Shown here in pieces: positions 26,273 to 35,510 of a stretch of DNA of 64,000 nt (its first letter is position 1; each line of letters opens with the position of its first letter). Made by a program: the position numbers and the translations under genes. The DNA comes from Martinezella lusitana. Its GTDB lineage: Bacteria; Pseudomonadota; Alphaproteobacteria; Rhizobiales; Rhizobiaceae. The notes below the pieces were generated by a model, which made no database searches, was not told where the DNA came from, and saw only the letters and a program-made list of their open reading frames with translations. The stretch lies in contig NZ_JACHBG010000002.1 of assembly GCF_014207095.1 (NCBI RefSeq), positions 558,001 to 622,000 of the forward strand. The letters are read 5' to 3'.

Positions 26273-27853
26273 TTATTCTTTGATCGACAGCCAGCGCGTA
26301 CGGTGGATGTCCTGAATATTATCGACGAAGCCCTGGACCTTCGAGGCGACGATGTTCTTGGAAACGTAATAGTAGATCGGGATAGCGGCGCTGTCGTCGA
26401 GGGCGAGCTGTTCGGCCTTCTTGTAGATCTCGGCGCGCTTCTTGAGATCGGTTTCTTCGTTGCCCTGATTGATCAAGGCATCGTAATCCTTGTTGCTCCA
26501 GCGGCCGTAGTTCATATCGACGCCAGTAGACAGCAGGCTGAGGAAGTTGATCGGGTCGTTGTAGTCGGCAATCCAGCCGGCGCGGCCGATTTCCACTTCA
26601 CCGCGCTTCAATCCATCGTAATGCACCTTGGTTTCGGTGTTGTAGAGCTCAACATCGACGCCGAGCGGCTTCCACATCGCAGCAATCGCGACGGCGACGC
26701 GTTTGTGGTTGTCGTTGGTGTTGTAGCGGAGCTGCGCCTTCAGCGGGTGATCAGGGCCGAAACCAGCGTCCTTCAGCAGTTTCTTCGCGTCTTCGACCTT
26801 CTGCTTATAGGGCTCGTCCTTCCAGCTCAGATAAGCCGGTTCGCCGTAGTTGGCCGTGCCCGGCGGTACCCACGAATACATCGGCAATTCGCCGGTGCCG
26901 AGGATCTTCGGGCCGATGACCTCGCGGTTGACGGCCATGGAGAGAGCCTGGCGGACGCGTTTATCGTTGAAAGGCGGCTTGCTGGCGTTCATGACGTAAT
27001 AATAGGTCGCAAGGAACGGAACCACGTGCGCCTGACCGGGAAGGTTCTTCTGGATCCAGTCGAATTGGTCCGCGGGGAAATCCGTCAGAATATCGAATTC
27101 GCCTGCGCGATAGCGCTTGAGGGCAGCGGACTGATCTTCCAGCGTGTAGAAATTGACCTTGTCGATCTTTACGTCCTTGGCGTCGTGGAACTGATCGTTC
27201 TTGACAGTGGTGACGTGTGAACCGGGCACCCATTCGACGGGCTTATATGGACCGTTGGTAACGATGTTACCTATTTTGACCCACTGGTCGCCTTTGGCAT
27301 CGACGACATGCTTCGGCAGCGGATAGGCCGTGTAGTGCATCAAGGCGTTGAGGAAATAAGGCGTAGGGCTCTCAAGCGTGATTTCCAGTGTCTTGTCGTC
27401 GATCGCTTTGACGCCGAGCTCGTTCAGATCCTTGATTTCGCCCTTGTTGATCTTTTCCGCGTTCCTGATCGTGTATTGCAGATAGGCGTATTGAGCAGCG
27501 GTCTTCGGATCCATCAGGCGCTGGAAGGCAAAGACGAAGTCCTGCGCCGTCACCGGCTGGCCGTCGGACCATTTGATGCCGTCGCGCAGCTTAAACGTAT
27601 AGACTTTCTGGTCTGGAGAAACGGTCCAGCTTGCAGCCTGGCCTGGAACGGGATTGTCCTTGGGATCCTCGGTCACCAGCCCTTCGAAAATATCGCCAGC
27701 GATACGATTTTCCCAGTCGCCGGAAAGTTTTTGCGGATCGAGCGAAGTCGTGTCGCCGCCGTTGTGGATATTGAGGGTCGCGGCATGTGCGGAGAAGCTC
27801 AACATCGTGCTGACGAAAGCTGTCGCTAGAAATTTCCTGGCGAAATGAGTCAT
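26273..27853 (-). CDS. oppA: oligopeptide-binding periplasmic protein OppA-like
   Basis: A 526-residue family 5 solute-binding protein that captures peptides in the periplasm. It has a signal peptide (1-24, cut after SAHA), LFEGLV-like DIFEGLVTED, the WSDGQPVTAQDFVFAFQRLMDP block that marks OppA/MppA rather than DppA, and RVRQALSMAVNREVI. As first gene it is followed by oppBCDF. A small hairpin (CCCTGA/TCAGGG, 27884-27899) and a GACCTG-N6-CAGGTC dyad lie upstream and may be regulatory. Confidence 0.94.
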   Translation of the reverse strand: MTHFARKFLATAFVSTMLSFSAHAATLNIHNGGDTTSLDPQKLSGDWENRIAGDIFEGLVTEDPKDNPVPGQAASWTVSPDQKVYTFKLRDGIKWSDGQPVTAQDFVFAFQRLMDPKTAAQYAYLQYTIRNAEKINKGEIKDLNELGVKAIDDKTLEITLESPTPYFLNALMHYTAYPLPKHVVDAKGDQWVKIGNIVTNGPYKPVEWVPGSHVTTVKNDQFHDAKDVKIDKVNFYTLEDQSAALKRYRAGEFDILTDFPADQFDWIQKNLPGQAHVVPFLATYYYVMNASKPPFNDKRVRQALSMAVNREVIGPKILGTGELPMYSWVPPGTANYGEPAYLSWKDEPYKQKVEDAKKLLKDAGFGPDHPLKAQLRYNTNDNHKRVAVAIAAMWKPLGVDVELYNTETKVHYDGLKRGEVEIGRAGWIADYNDPINFLSLLSTGVDMNYGRWSNKDYDALINQGNEETDLKKRAEIYKKAEQLALDDSAAIPIYYYVSKNIVASKVQGFVDNIQDIHRTRWLSIKE

Positions 27854-27883
27854 ACGTTTTTCCCACCTTTTTGGAGTTATTAT

Positions 27884-27937
27884 CCCTGATTTTTCAGGGG
27901 TATTTTTGATCCCACAGGTGACCTGTACGTGCAGGTC
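27884..27937. promoter_or_regulatory. hairpin and GACCTG-N6-CAGGTC dyad between oppA and the alpha-glucosidase gene
   Basis: CCCTGA (27884-27889) and TCAGGG (27894-27899) form a hairpin that on the + strand is followed by TATTTTT. GACCTG (27920-27925) and CAGGTC (27932-27937) form a perfect 6-bp dyad, a plausible operator in this divergent region. No family can be assigned. Confidence 0.35.
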
Positions 27938-28148
27938 AGTGGCGAAGTTATCCGAAGCCGCGTCGCTTTCAAGCCCAAAAGAGACGGAGTTGATGTCCGT
28001 GCGAACTTCCGTGTTGATAAATCTCTAAAATTGATAGTCCGAATTTACACGTCCTCCTAGTAGCATTCGCGTGCCCGGCCGATTGCGGCTTGCTGCCTGC
28101 GTCCGAGTGTGCAAACTGGAAAGCCTTGTGCGATATCGAGGCGGTTTG

Positions 28149-29795
28149 ATGAAATCGACGAAGCAGGCGGCAGGAGCCGATTGGTGGCGCGGTGCGGTGA
28201 TCTATCAGGTCTATCCGCGGTCGTTTCAGGATACGGATGCCAACGGGCTTGGCGACATCAAAGGGATTACCCGGCGTCTGCCTCACATTGCCGCACTCGG
28301 GGTCGACGCGATCTGGCTGGCGCCATTCTTTACCTCGCCGATGGCCGATATGGGCTATGATGTCGCCGACTATTGCGACGTCGATCCGATTTTCGGCACG
28401 CTTGCCGATTTCGATGAGATGATGTCGGCAGCGCACGAACTGGGGCTGAAGGTCATCATCGATCAGGTCATCTCACACACCTCGGACCAGCATCCCTGGT
28501 TCGTCGAAAGCCGGACGAGCCGTAACAATCCGAAGGCGGACTGGTATGTCTGGGCCGATCCGAAGCCGGACGGCACGGCGCCGAACAATTGGTTGTCGAT
28601 CTTCGGCGGTCCCGGTTGGGAGTGGGATGGCGTGCGCCGGCAATATTACCAGCACAATTTCCTGATCTCGCAGCCTGACCTGAATTTCCACAATCAGGAG
28701 GTTCAGGATGCCGTGCTGGCTGCGGTGAAGTTCTGGCTCGATCGCGGCGTCGACGGCTTCCGGCTTGATACGGTGAATTATTATTTCTGCGACAAGCAAC
28801 TGCGGGATAATCCGCCGGCGCTCGTCTCCACCGGTGGCCTCGATGCGCCCGAAAGCAATCCCTATGGAATGCAGAACCATCTCTACGACAAGACGCAGCC
28901 CGAGAATATCGCTTTCCTCAAGCGTTTCAGGGTGTTGCTTGATCAATACGAGGATCGCGCGACGGTTGGCGAGGTGGGTGATGGCGCCCGTTCGCTGCAG
29001 ACGGTAGCAGCCTATACCAGCGGCGGCGACAAGCTGCATATGTGCTATACTTTCGACTTGCTTGGCCCCGATTTTACACCGGCACACTTCCGCCGCTGCG
29101 TTGGCGACTTCCAGGACAATGTCGTCGACGGCTGGGTCTGCTGGGCCTTTTCCAACCATGACGTGCAGCGTCATGTCAGCCGTTTTGCCGAGACGGAGGA
29201 AGAACGGCCGCGTGTCGCAAAGCTTGCAATTTCGCTGCTATCGACGTTACGCGGTTCGATTTGCCTGTATCAGGGCGAGGAACTTGGACTGCCGGAAGCG
29301 GAGCTCGCCTTCGAGGATCTGCGCGACCCCTACGGCATTCGCTTCTGGCCGGCGTTCAAGGGGCGGGATGGATGCCGCACGCCCATGCCTTGGGAGGGGA
29401 GCCGCGCTCACGCGGGCTTTACGACCGCCGACAAGTCATGGCTGCCGGTTCCCTACCAGCATGCGGCGCTCGCGGTCGACAAGCAGGAGGCGGACACGGA
29501 TTCCGTGCTGAACCACTATCGGAAGACGCTCGCCTTCCGCGCCGAGCATGCGGCTTTGCGCGACGGCGACATGGTTTTCCTCGATACCAAGGAAGACGTC
29601 CTCGCCTTCACGCGCTCCAAGGGAGACGAGACGTTGCTATTCGTTTTCAATCTCTCCCGCAAACCGGTGAAGGTCGCGTTGCCGGAAGAGATCAAGCTCG
29701 GCAGGACAATCGCCATGCCGGGATTTACGACTGCCGACGCAGGAACGACGGTGGCGCTTGCCGCGCTGGACGTCTATTGCGGCCGGGTCGAATGA
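28149..29795 (+). CDS. aglA: alpha-glucosidase (GH13)
   Basis: A 548-residue cytoplasmic GH13 glycosidase that hydrolyses alpha-glucosides such as maltose, sucrose or trehalose-type disaccharides. VIYQVYPRSFQDTDANGLGD is the GH13_23/oligo-1,6-glucosidase opening. Catalytic residues are the nucleophile Asp207 (GFRLDTVN), acid/base Glu275 (VGEVGD) and Asp338 (FSNHDVQR). It resembles AglA of the rhizobial aglEFGAK operon, but no agl transporter genes flank it. The ATG at 28149 gives the family N-terminus; the upstream open frame has none. Confidence 0.93.
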   Translation: MKSTKQAAGADWWRGAVIYQVYPRSFQDTDANGLGDIKGITRRLPHIAALGVDAIWLAPFFTSPMADMGYDVADYCDVDPIFGTLADFDEMMSAAHELGLKVIIDQVISHTSDQHPWFVESRTSRNNPKADWYVWADPKPDGTAPNNWLSIFGGPGWEWDGVRRQYYQHNFLISQPDLNFHNQEVQDAVLAAVKFWLDRGVDGFRLDTVNYYFCDKQLRDNPPALVSTGGLDAPESNPYGMQNHLYDKTQPENIAFLKRFRVLLDQYEDRATVGEVGDGARSLQTVAAYTSGGDKLHMCYTFDLLGPDFTPAHFRRCVGDFQDNVVDGWVCWAFSNHDVQRHVSRFAETEEERPRVAKLAISLLSTLRGSICLYQGEELGLPEAELAFEDLRDPYGIRFWPAFKGRDGCRTPMPWEGSRAHAGFTTADKSWLPVPYQHAALAVDKQEADTDSVLNHYRKTLAFRAEHAALRDGDMVFLDTKEDVLAFTRSKGDETLLFVFNLSRKPVKVALPEEIKLGRTIAMPGFTTADAGTTVALAALDVYCGRVE

Positions 29796-29810
29796 TCGAA
29801 TGTGCCGAAC

Positions 29811-30626
29811 CTATTTTCTGACGGTGGCCAGGGTACCGATGGGTTCGCCATTTCCCGATAGAATCTGCGCGGCGCCCCTGAGGGCTGCGCGGAATGCATC
29901 GTCGAAGCCGACACCCTGAACCTGCCATGTCACGTCATGCGGTGTAACGCCGTTATGCCGATCGTTTAGCGTCCATGTCGCGACCCAGCCTAGAGCGGTC
30001 TCGTTCCAATCCAACTCGCCTCTTAGGGGAGTGGCGCCGGTCGTCGAACCTGCGCTGAAATTTCCTTCGGAAGGAAAAACCACGTCAATGCCGCTGAGAT
30101 CGGACGCTACGGCGAAGGATTGCCGCATGGCCAAATCGCGACTGGCCTCGGCCGTCACCCGATAGCTCGTGTCGCCACGACGGACGTCCAGCACGATTTC
30201 AAGTATTGGGCGCTTTGCGAGCCACGGGCGGGTTCCAAGCTTGTCAAGCAGATCGTCGATGCGTTGCTTGCGAAAACGGCATGTCAGGTCGAAGGGCCGA
30301 TCATGAGTTCCCTGCTCGTCATGGACAGGTCGGCCTGCGAGCCTGTCGTGGTAGGAGAATTCCTCTATGTATTCAGCCGCATGCTCTCGAGCGGCCTGGA
30401 GGACAGGGCCGTCGGCCAATCGCGAGTTGCCGGAAACGCGGGGAAGGACCTTATCCAGACAATCGGCAAAGCCCTTGGTCCGATTCTCCGGGCCTTGGCC
30501 GGTGACGACGCACACGCTGGTGTAAACATCGCCCGGCGTGAAAGCCTGTACCTCAGAAGCGAGAAGGGGCGCGCTCAACAGCAGCGCAAGCAATCGCCGA
30601 CTCGTTACATGAGCGAGATTGCGCAT
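29811..30626 (-). CDS. DUF2066 domain protein, exported
   Basis: A 271-residue protein with a signal peptide (about 1-28, ending SEVQA-F), opening into FTPGDVYTSVCVVTGQGPEN. This is the DUF2066 start, where a divergent form of the GVxV and C-rich segment is seen. The rest has GFADCLDKVLPRVSG and late Trp-rich strands. DUF2066 proteins are uncharacterised and probably periplasmic. The ATG at 30626 is five bases after AGGAGG; the adjacent ATG at 30629 is too close. It is convergent with aglA, with only 15 bp between stops. Confidence 0.82.
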   Translation of the reverse strand: MRNLAHVTSRRLLALLLSAPLLASEVQAFTPGDVYTSVCVVTGQGPENRTKGFADCLDKVLPRVSGNSRLADGPVLQAAREHAAEYIEEFSYHDRLAGRPVHDEQGTHDRPFDLTCRFRKQRIDDLLDKLGTRPWLAKRPILEIVLDVRRGDTSYRVTAEASRDLAMRQSFAVASDLSGIDVVFPSEGNFSAGSTTGATPLRGELDWNETALGWVATWTLNDRHNGVTPHDVTWQVQGVGFDDAFRAALRGAAQILSGNGEPIGTLATVRK

Positions 30627-30716
30627 CATTCCCTCCTTGCGGCTCCCGAGCCACGAAAGCATACAGGATAGGACGGGCTCGGGGGCGAAACAAGGATGGA
30701 TAGGCGCCGGCTGCCG

Positions 30717-32414
30717 TCAGCCGATCAGCATGAACTTGTCGACATCGACAAGGCCTTTGTCCGATATCTTCAGGTGCGGGATGACGGGTAGGGGCAGGAA
30801 GGCCAGTTGCAGGAAAGGCTCTTCCAGCGTCGCGCCGAGTGCGTAGGCCGCCTGCCGCAGATGATGCAGTGTGTCGCGCACGCTTTCATAAGGCTCAAGG
30901 CTCATCAGGCCGGCGATGGGCAGGGCGATTTCGCCGGTGACCTTGCCGTTTTCGACGACCACGAAGCCGCCGTTGATGTCGCTCAGGCGATTGGCGGCCA
31001 GTGCCATATCGTCTTCGTTGACGCCGACGACGCAGATATTGTGGCTGTCATGCCCGACGGTTGAGGCGATCGCACCTTTCTTCAAACCAAAGCCCTGGAC
31101 GAAGCCATTGGCGTGATTGCCGTTCTTGCCATGTCGCTCGATGACGGCGACCTTGATGACATCGTTGCCGAGATCGATATCGGTCTGATTGCCCTTGGTC
31201 GGCAGGCGATAACGGCGGTGTTCGGTGATGATCTTGCCGGGCATGACGCCGATGACGGAACTTTCGCCTTCCGTGGCGGGTACGCCGAATGCCGCGGCGT
31301 TGATCGGGCGAGCCTTGACGCTGTCGAGGCCGACCGGAGCGACAGGCTTGCGGGTGGCGAAGAGTTCAGTCGTGACGCGGCGCCCAGCCGAGAAGACCAT
31401 CTCTGCCTTGCAATTCTCGAGGCTGTCGATGACGACAAGATCGGCGCGCCAGCCGGGAGCCACCAGGCCGCGGTCGCGCAGGCCGAAGGCGCGGGCAGCG
31501 GAGATGGAGGCGGCGCGATAGATCGCGAGCGGCTCGACACCGTGCGCGATCGCTGTGCGGATCATGTAGTCGAGATGGCCCTGTTCGGCGATATCGAGCG
31601 GATTGCGGTCGTCGGTACAGAGCGCGAGATACGGCGACAGGCGCTCGGTGATGATGGGCATCAGCGCGTGCAGGTCCTTTGAAACAGAGCCTTCGCGTAC
31701 CAACACATGCATGCCCTTGCGGATCTTCTCCAGTGCCTCTTCTGCCGTTGTCGATTCATGCTCCGTGCGGATACCGGCGGCGAGATAGCCGTTGAGGTCG
31801 TTGCCGCGCAGCAAGGGGGCGTGGCCATCGATATGGCCGCCCTGGAAGGCTTCCAACTTCGCCATGCAGACGGGGTCCTTATGGACCACGCCGGGGAAAT
31901 TCATGAATTCGGCAAGGCCGATGACTTTCGGATGATCGCGGAAGGGCAGCAGCGTTTCGATCGGCAGGTCGGCGCCGGAGGTTTCCAGATGTGTCGCCGG
32001 CACGCAGGAGGAGAGCTGGACGCGGATATCCATGATGGTCTCGAGGGAGGAATCCAGAAAGTACTGGATGCCTTCCGTGCCCAGCACATTGGCGATCTCA
32101 TGCGGATCGCAGATCACGGTCGTGACGCCATACGGCAGGACGCAGCGATCGAATTCATGCGGCGTTACCAGCGAGGATTCGATATGCAGGTGAGTGTCGA
32201 TGAAGCCGGGCACGACGATGCGGCCGGAGATGTCGATCTCTTCACAACCGTGATAGGTGCCATAGGTGCCGACAATTCGATCGCCGCAGATGGCGATATC
32301 CGACACCACCAGCTCGCCCGTCACCAGATCGAAGAAGCGGCCGTTCTTCAAAACGATGTCCGCAGGCTCCCGGCCGACGCCCTGGTCGATATAGCGTTCG
32401 AGTTTGGTGGTCAT
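30717..32414 (-). CDS. ade: adenine deaminase
   Basis: A 565-residue amidohydrolase converting adenine to hypoxanthine and ammonia in purine salvage or catabolism. The metal site HLHIESS is near residue 100. PHEIANVLG, the HGHAPLL-like [16 protein letters not shown] and [11 protein letters not shown] are all landmark Ade segments. The ATG at 32414 was chosen because GAGGG lies six bases upstream. Its product feeds xanthine dehydrogenase, also encoded in this window. It follows the aminotransferase gene on the same strand, across a strong stem-loop. Confidence 0.94.
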   Translation of the reverse strand: MTTKLERYIDQGVGREPADIVLKNGRFFDLVTGELVVSDIAICGDRIVGTYGTYHGCEEIDISGRIVVPGFIDTHLHIESSLVTPHEFDRCVLPYGVTTVICDPHEIANVLGTEGIQYFLDSSLETIMDIRVQLSSCVPATHLETSGADLPIETLLPFRDHPKVIGLAEFMNFPGVVHKDPVCMAKLEAFQGGHIDGHAPLLRGNDLNGYLAAGIRTEHESTTAEEALEKIRKGMHVLVREGSVSKDLHALMPIITERLSPYLALCTDDRNPLDIAEQGHLDYMIRTAIAHGVEPLAIYRAASISAARAFGLRDRGLVAPGWRADLVVIDSLENCKAEMVFSAGRRVTTELFATRKPVAPVGLDSVKARPINAAAFGVPATEGESSVIGVMPGKIITEHRRYRLPTKGNQTDIDLGNDVIKVAVIERHGKNGNHANGFVQGFGLKKGAIASTVGHDSHNICVVGVNEDDMALAANRLSDINGGFVVVENGKVTGEIALPIAGLMSLEPYESVRDTLHHLRQAAYALGATLEEPFLQLAFLPLPVIPHLKISDKGLVDVDKFMLIG

Positions 32415-32435
32415 GTTCATCCCTCGCATATGGAT

Positions 32436-32484
32436 CGCCCCTCATGCCGGCTCCTTTGCTGTGCAAAAGAAGGCATGAGGGGCG
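32436..32484 (-). other. 13-bp stem-loop between the aminotransferase gene and ade
   Basis: A perfect 13-bp inverted repeat, 32436-32448 against 32472-32484. The 23-base interior folds again (CTTTTGC/GCAAAGG) and contains AAAGGAG on the transcribed strand. No T-run follows, so it is unlikely to be a terminator. It lies 22 bases upstream of the ade start, and a role in RNA processing or translation of ade is possible. Confidence 0.5.
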
Positions 32485-32506
32485 CAGATGTGTTCGAGCT
32501 TATGCC

Positions 32507-33835
32507 TTAGATATTATTCTGCAAGATCTCGCGAAGCTTGCCGAACAGCTCGTCGATGTGATGCTTCTCGATGATCAGCGGCGGCGAGAGGGCGATGATG
32601 TCGCCGGTGGTGCGGATCAGGAGGCCCTTCTCGTAGGCCTTCAGGAAGGCCGTGAAGGCGCGCTTGGTGGGTTCGCCGGCGATCGGGTCGAGCTCGATGG
32701 CCCCGATCAGGCCGGTGTTTCGGATGTCGATGACGTTCGGGCAATCCTTGAGGGAGTGCAAAGCGTCGGCCCAGTAATCGGAAAGCTCGGCTGCGCGGGT
32801 GAGCAGGCCTTCTTCCTTGTAGGTGTCGAGCGTCGCAAGCGCTGCGGCCGATGCGATCGGGTTGCCGGAATAGGTGTAGCCGTGGAAGAACTCGATCATG
32901 TGCTCGGGTCCCTGCATGAAGGCGTCATGGATTTCCGAGGTGACGAAGACCGCACCCATCGGGATGACACCGTTGGTCAGGCCCTTGGCCGTGGTGATCA
33001 TATCAGGCTTCACATCGTAATATTGGGCGGCAAAGGGGGTGCCGAGGCGGCCGAAGCCAGTGATGACTTCGTCGAAGATCAACAGGATGCCGTGCTTGGT
33101 GCAGATTTCGCGCAGCTTCTGCAGATAACCCTTCGGCGGGATGAGAACGCCGGTGGAACCGGCAACCGGCTCGACGATGACCGCAGCGATGGTCGAGGCA
33201 TCATGCAGCGTGACGATACGCTCCAACTCGCTGGCGATGTCGCCGCCATGCTCGGGCTCGCCGCGGGTAAAGGCATTCTTGCCGGGAAGATGCGTGTGCG
33301 GCATGTGATCGACGCCCGTCAGCAGCGTGCCGAACATCTTGCGGTTCGTGACAATGCCGCCGACGGAGATGCCGCCGAAATTGACACCGTGATAGCCGCG
33401 TTCGCGGCCGATGAGACGGAAGCGCGAGCCGTTGCCCTTAACACGGTGATAGGCAAGCGCGATCTTAAGGGCCGTCTCGACCGACTCCGAGCCAGAATTC
33501 GTATAGAGGACGTGATCGAGCCCTTCAGGGGCGATATCGACCAGCCGGTTGGCCAGCTCGAACGCCTTCGGGTGGCCAAGCTGAAAGGCGGGAGCGTAGT
33601 CGAGCTCGCCGGCCTGCTGGGCGATAGCTTCGGTGATCTTCGGTCGGCAGTGTCCTGCGTTCACGCACCACAGTCCCGCAGTTCCATCCAGCACCTGACG
33701 ACCGTCATGGGTGGTGTAGTACATATCCTTGGCGCCCACGAAGAGCCTGGGCTCCTTCTTGAACTGGCGGTTTGCCGTAAACGGCATCCAAAAGGCGCGC
33801 AAATCGTTGGGGGTGGCATTCAAACGGTCCGACAT
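32507..33835 (-). CDS. class III omega-amino acid:pyruvate aminotransferase
   Basis: A 442-residue PLP enzyme. FWMPFTANRQFK and DGTAGLWCVNAGHCRPKI are the opening of beta-alanine/omega-amino acid:pyruvate aminotransferases. SGSESVETALKIAL binds PLP phosphate, IFDEVITGFGRLG holds the cofactor Asp, and TTAKGLTNG has the PLP lysine. The likely reaction is beta-alanine (or a related omega-amine) plus pyruvate to malonate semialdehyde plus alanine; exact specificity is open. Beta-alanine is also a pyrimidine breakdown product, which suits its neighbour adenine deaminase. GGAGAA precedes the ATG at 33835. Confidence 0.9.
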   Translation of the reverse strand: MSDRLNATPNDLRAFWMPFTANRQFKKEPRLFVGAKDMYYTTHDGRQVLDGTAGLWCVNAGHCRPKITEAIAQQAGELDYAPAFQLGHPKAFELANRLVDIAPEGLDHVLYTNSGSESVETALKIALAYHRVKGNGSRFRLIGRERGYHGVNFGGISVGGIVTNRKMFGTLLTGVDHMPHTHLPGKNAFTRGEPEHGGDIASELERIVTLHDASTIAAVIVEPVAGSTGVLIPPKGYLQKLREICTKHGILLIFDEVITGFGRLGTPFAAQYYDVKPDMITTAKGLTNGVIPMGAVFVTSEIHDAFMQGPEHMIEFFHGYTYSGNPIASAAALATLDTYKEEGLLTRAAELSDYWADALHSLKDCPNVIDIRNTGLIGAIELDPIAGEPTKRAFTAFLKAYEKGLLIRTTGDIIALSPPLIIEKHHIDELFGKLREILQNNI

Positions 33836-34040
33836 GCTGTTCTCCAATAGCCATTCGGGGGCCATTTCCCGTCCGCGACGCTGCGCCGCGCGATTATATT
33901 TACTGCTTGGTCAAATTATCAGCCGGCCTTTTGGCGTCAAGGCAAAGATGGCATTGAAGGGAGGGGCGCTCGAAAGGTGCACCTACATGAAGATGGGAGC
34001 GGGGGACTGATCTCGGCGCCGAGCCGGCTGTCGCCTGCGT

Positions 34041-34134
34041 GTTTCCGCTTTCATTGGATCACGAAAACGTTGGATCTTTGTGCTTCCTCGCGCATTTCGG
34101 ACGGGGAAGGGCGCCGCATTTTTCCTGGAGCTAC
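34041..34134. repeat. degenerate copy of the RIME-like intergenic repeat
   Basis: It follows the same order of blocks as the copy at 48853-48957 (ttccgctttt, cgaaaacg, cgcgcatt-cggacgg, gcgc-actttt-cc-gga), but with many substitutions, and its palindrome arms no longer match. It looks like an old, decaying copy. Confidence 0.6.
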
Positions 34135-34157
34135 ACCAGTCGATGCCAAAGCACATA

Positions 34158-34195
34158 TCAAAAGGAAAAGGCCGGCAAATCTGAGATTTGTCGGC
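34158..34195 (-). terminator. probable terminator of nolR
   Basis: On the minus strand GGCCGACAAATC (34195-34184) pairs with GATTTGCCGGCC (34181-34170) with one G-U pair and a tiny loop, followed by TTTTCCTTTT. It lies about 100 bases after the nolR stop, and nothing else on that strand needs terminating here. Confidence 0.65.
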
Positions 34196-34295
34196 CGGAG
34201 CAGTCAAATTTGTGGTGATGAAAGCAAGTCGATCTTCAGGGATAAAGTGCACCCGTAGGATCGTTCGCCGGCAAACCTGGAGTCTATTTCAACTC

Positions 34296-34613
34296 TTAAG
34301 CAGCCGATCTACTTTTTTCAGGTTCGCAATAAATATCTTCCAGCGTTTCGAGAACTCGAATGACCGATTCCGAAGTGCTGGAGTAGTAAATCGTCTGAGC
34401 ATCGCGACGCGTCTTCACCAGCTTCTGAGCGCGCAGCTTAGAAAGGTGCTGAGAAAGCGCAGACTGGCTCAAGCCTACCTGATTGGCCAAAACGCCAACA
34501 GGAACTTCGCCTTTAACGAGGCTGCAAAGGATCAAAAGGCGCTTTGGATTCGCCATTGCCGATAATAATGCTGCCGCAACATTGGAATGCTCGGCCAAAT
34601 TTCTTGTCTTCAT
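34296..34613 (-). CDS. nolR: NolR-like ArsR-family regulator
   Basis: A 105-residue winged-helix repressor. LLSAMANPKRLLIL, VGLSQSALSQHLSKLRAQ and RRDAQTIYYSS closely follow NolR of Sinorhizobium meliloti, which represses nod genes and broader host-interaction genes. It lacks the Cys pairs of metal-sensing ArsR proteins. The start at 34613 (MKTRNLAEHS) has GGGAAGA upstream; the frame is open 17 codons more. A sequence fitting the published NolR site lies 96-111 bp upstream, suggesting autorepression. NolR paralogues exist, so this could be a second copy. Confidence 0.82.
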   Translation of the reverse strand: MKTRNLAEHSNVAAALLSAMANPKRLLILCSLVKGEVPVGVLANQVGLSQSALSQHLSKLRAQKLVKTRRDAQTIYYSSTSESVIRVLETLEDIYCEPEKSRSAA

Positions 34614-34982
34614 GTTTTGATCTTCCCAATGCGGAGCGCACATCAGAAATTGTGCTATTTCCAAGCCGGTATGAAACCGATATCGAACAATACCAATACC
34701 GGACGAAGATTGTATATACCTAAATTTAAGGTATCGGGTATGCTATTTTAGACATGTATGTATGAGCGCTGAGCAGCGGCGCCAAGAGCGCCGAAGAACC
34801 TTTTTAGGACACTAATTTACCCAAAATAGGTCGTTTATAATCATTTCCGGACCATAAATATGCCGATTTTTAGGGCTGCCGGGTGAAAACATACCAATAA
34901 TGGTCGCTGCCACCTCTGGCTGTCCGGTTACTAATTCTCGCACTATTGTATGGTCTTACTGCTGCGGGAAATTGTTTTCAGC
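34614..34982. other. AT-rich 369-bp region upstream of nolR
   Basis: It is markedly richer in A+T than the flanking genes, with several near-palindromes (for example ACCTAAATTTAAGGT at 34719-34733) and the NolR-type site. I see no reading frame with a ribosome binding site. It is most likely the long control region of nolR. Confidence 0.5.
34709..34724 (-). promoter_or_regulatory. candidate NolR binding site
   Basis: On the minus strand TTTAG (34724-34720), nine bases, then AT (34710-34709). This exactly fits the described (A/T)TTAG-N9-A(T/A) consensus for NolR, upstream of the nolR-like gene itself. Confidence 0.5.
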
Positions 34983-35474
34983 TTAAAGAATCATGAGGTC
35001 CTGCGAGGACAGAATGTAGGCTCGGCCGAAGCCGCCGTTGAGGCTGGCATCGAGGGGAACAAGCCGAAAGAAGCTGAAGTCCGGAAAGTCGATATAGAGT
35101 TTGGATTTCGGGTGACGTTCGAGGAACGGTCCGCGAATGTGTTGATGTGCATCGCCTTGCCGATCAACGCGTTCTGCGCTGCATCGAACGGTCAGGCGAG
35201 GATGGGCGAGGGGGTCACCCTTGCCCGGTTCGCCGAACAGCATCGAGGCGCGCGGATCCTTCATCAACGCTTTGGTATGTGCTGAGAGGCCGGAGACGAG
35301 AATGACCGGAGCGCCGTCCGAATCCATGGCAGTCAGAACGCGGCTGACGTAAGGGAAACCGGTATCCGGGTCGATGACCGCCAAGGCTGCGTGTGCAGCC
35401 ATGTGCATGAGATCGCGCGCCAGCTTGCGCGCGTCCTCATCCGTTTCCCGGATTACCGATGGTTTATCGCTCAT
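34983..35474 (-). CDS. HugZ-like pyridoxamine-phosphate-oxidase-fold protein
   Basis: A 163-residue split-barrel flavin/haem-binding-fold protein. ARDLMHMAAHAALAVIDPDTGFPYVSRV is the classic HugZ/PPOX-like opening, and SGLSAHTKALMKDPRASMLFGE follows. HugZ proteins degrade haem; shorter relatives of about 160 residues, like this one, lack the C-terminal domain that binds haem, so haem oxygenation is uncertain. GGAGC sits before the ATG at 35474. It is 36 bp behind choV on the same strand and may be cotranscribed with the choline genes. Confidence 0.85.
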   Translation of the reverse strand: MSDKPSVIRETDEDARKLARDLMHMAAHAALAVIDPDTGFPYVSRVLTAMDSDGAPVILVSGLSAHTKALMKDPRASMLFGEPGKGDPLAHPRLTVRCSAERVDRQGDAHQHIRGPFLERHPKSKLYIDFPDFSFFRLVPLDASLNGGFGRAYILSSQDLMIL

Positions 35475-35510
35475 TAACTGCTCCATGAATTGAGGAGCAG
35501 TCGCGAACGA

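Larger units (their letters stand above)
33836..34295. other. 460-bp intergenic region between the aminotransferase gene and nolR
   Basis: It holds a decayed copy of the RIME-like repeat (34041-34134), the probable nolR terminator (34158-34195), and presumably the aminotransferase promoter near 33850-33920. I see no protein gene. Confidence 0.6.

Noticed and set aside
25553..27220. A 555-codon open frame opposite oppB/oppA
   Set aside because: It spans the junction of two well-conserved opp genes on the other strand and encodes no recognisable domain.
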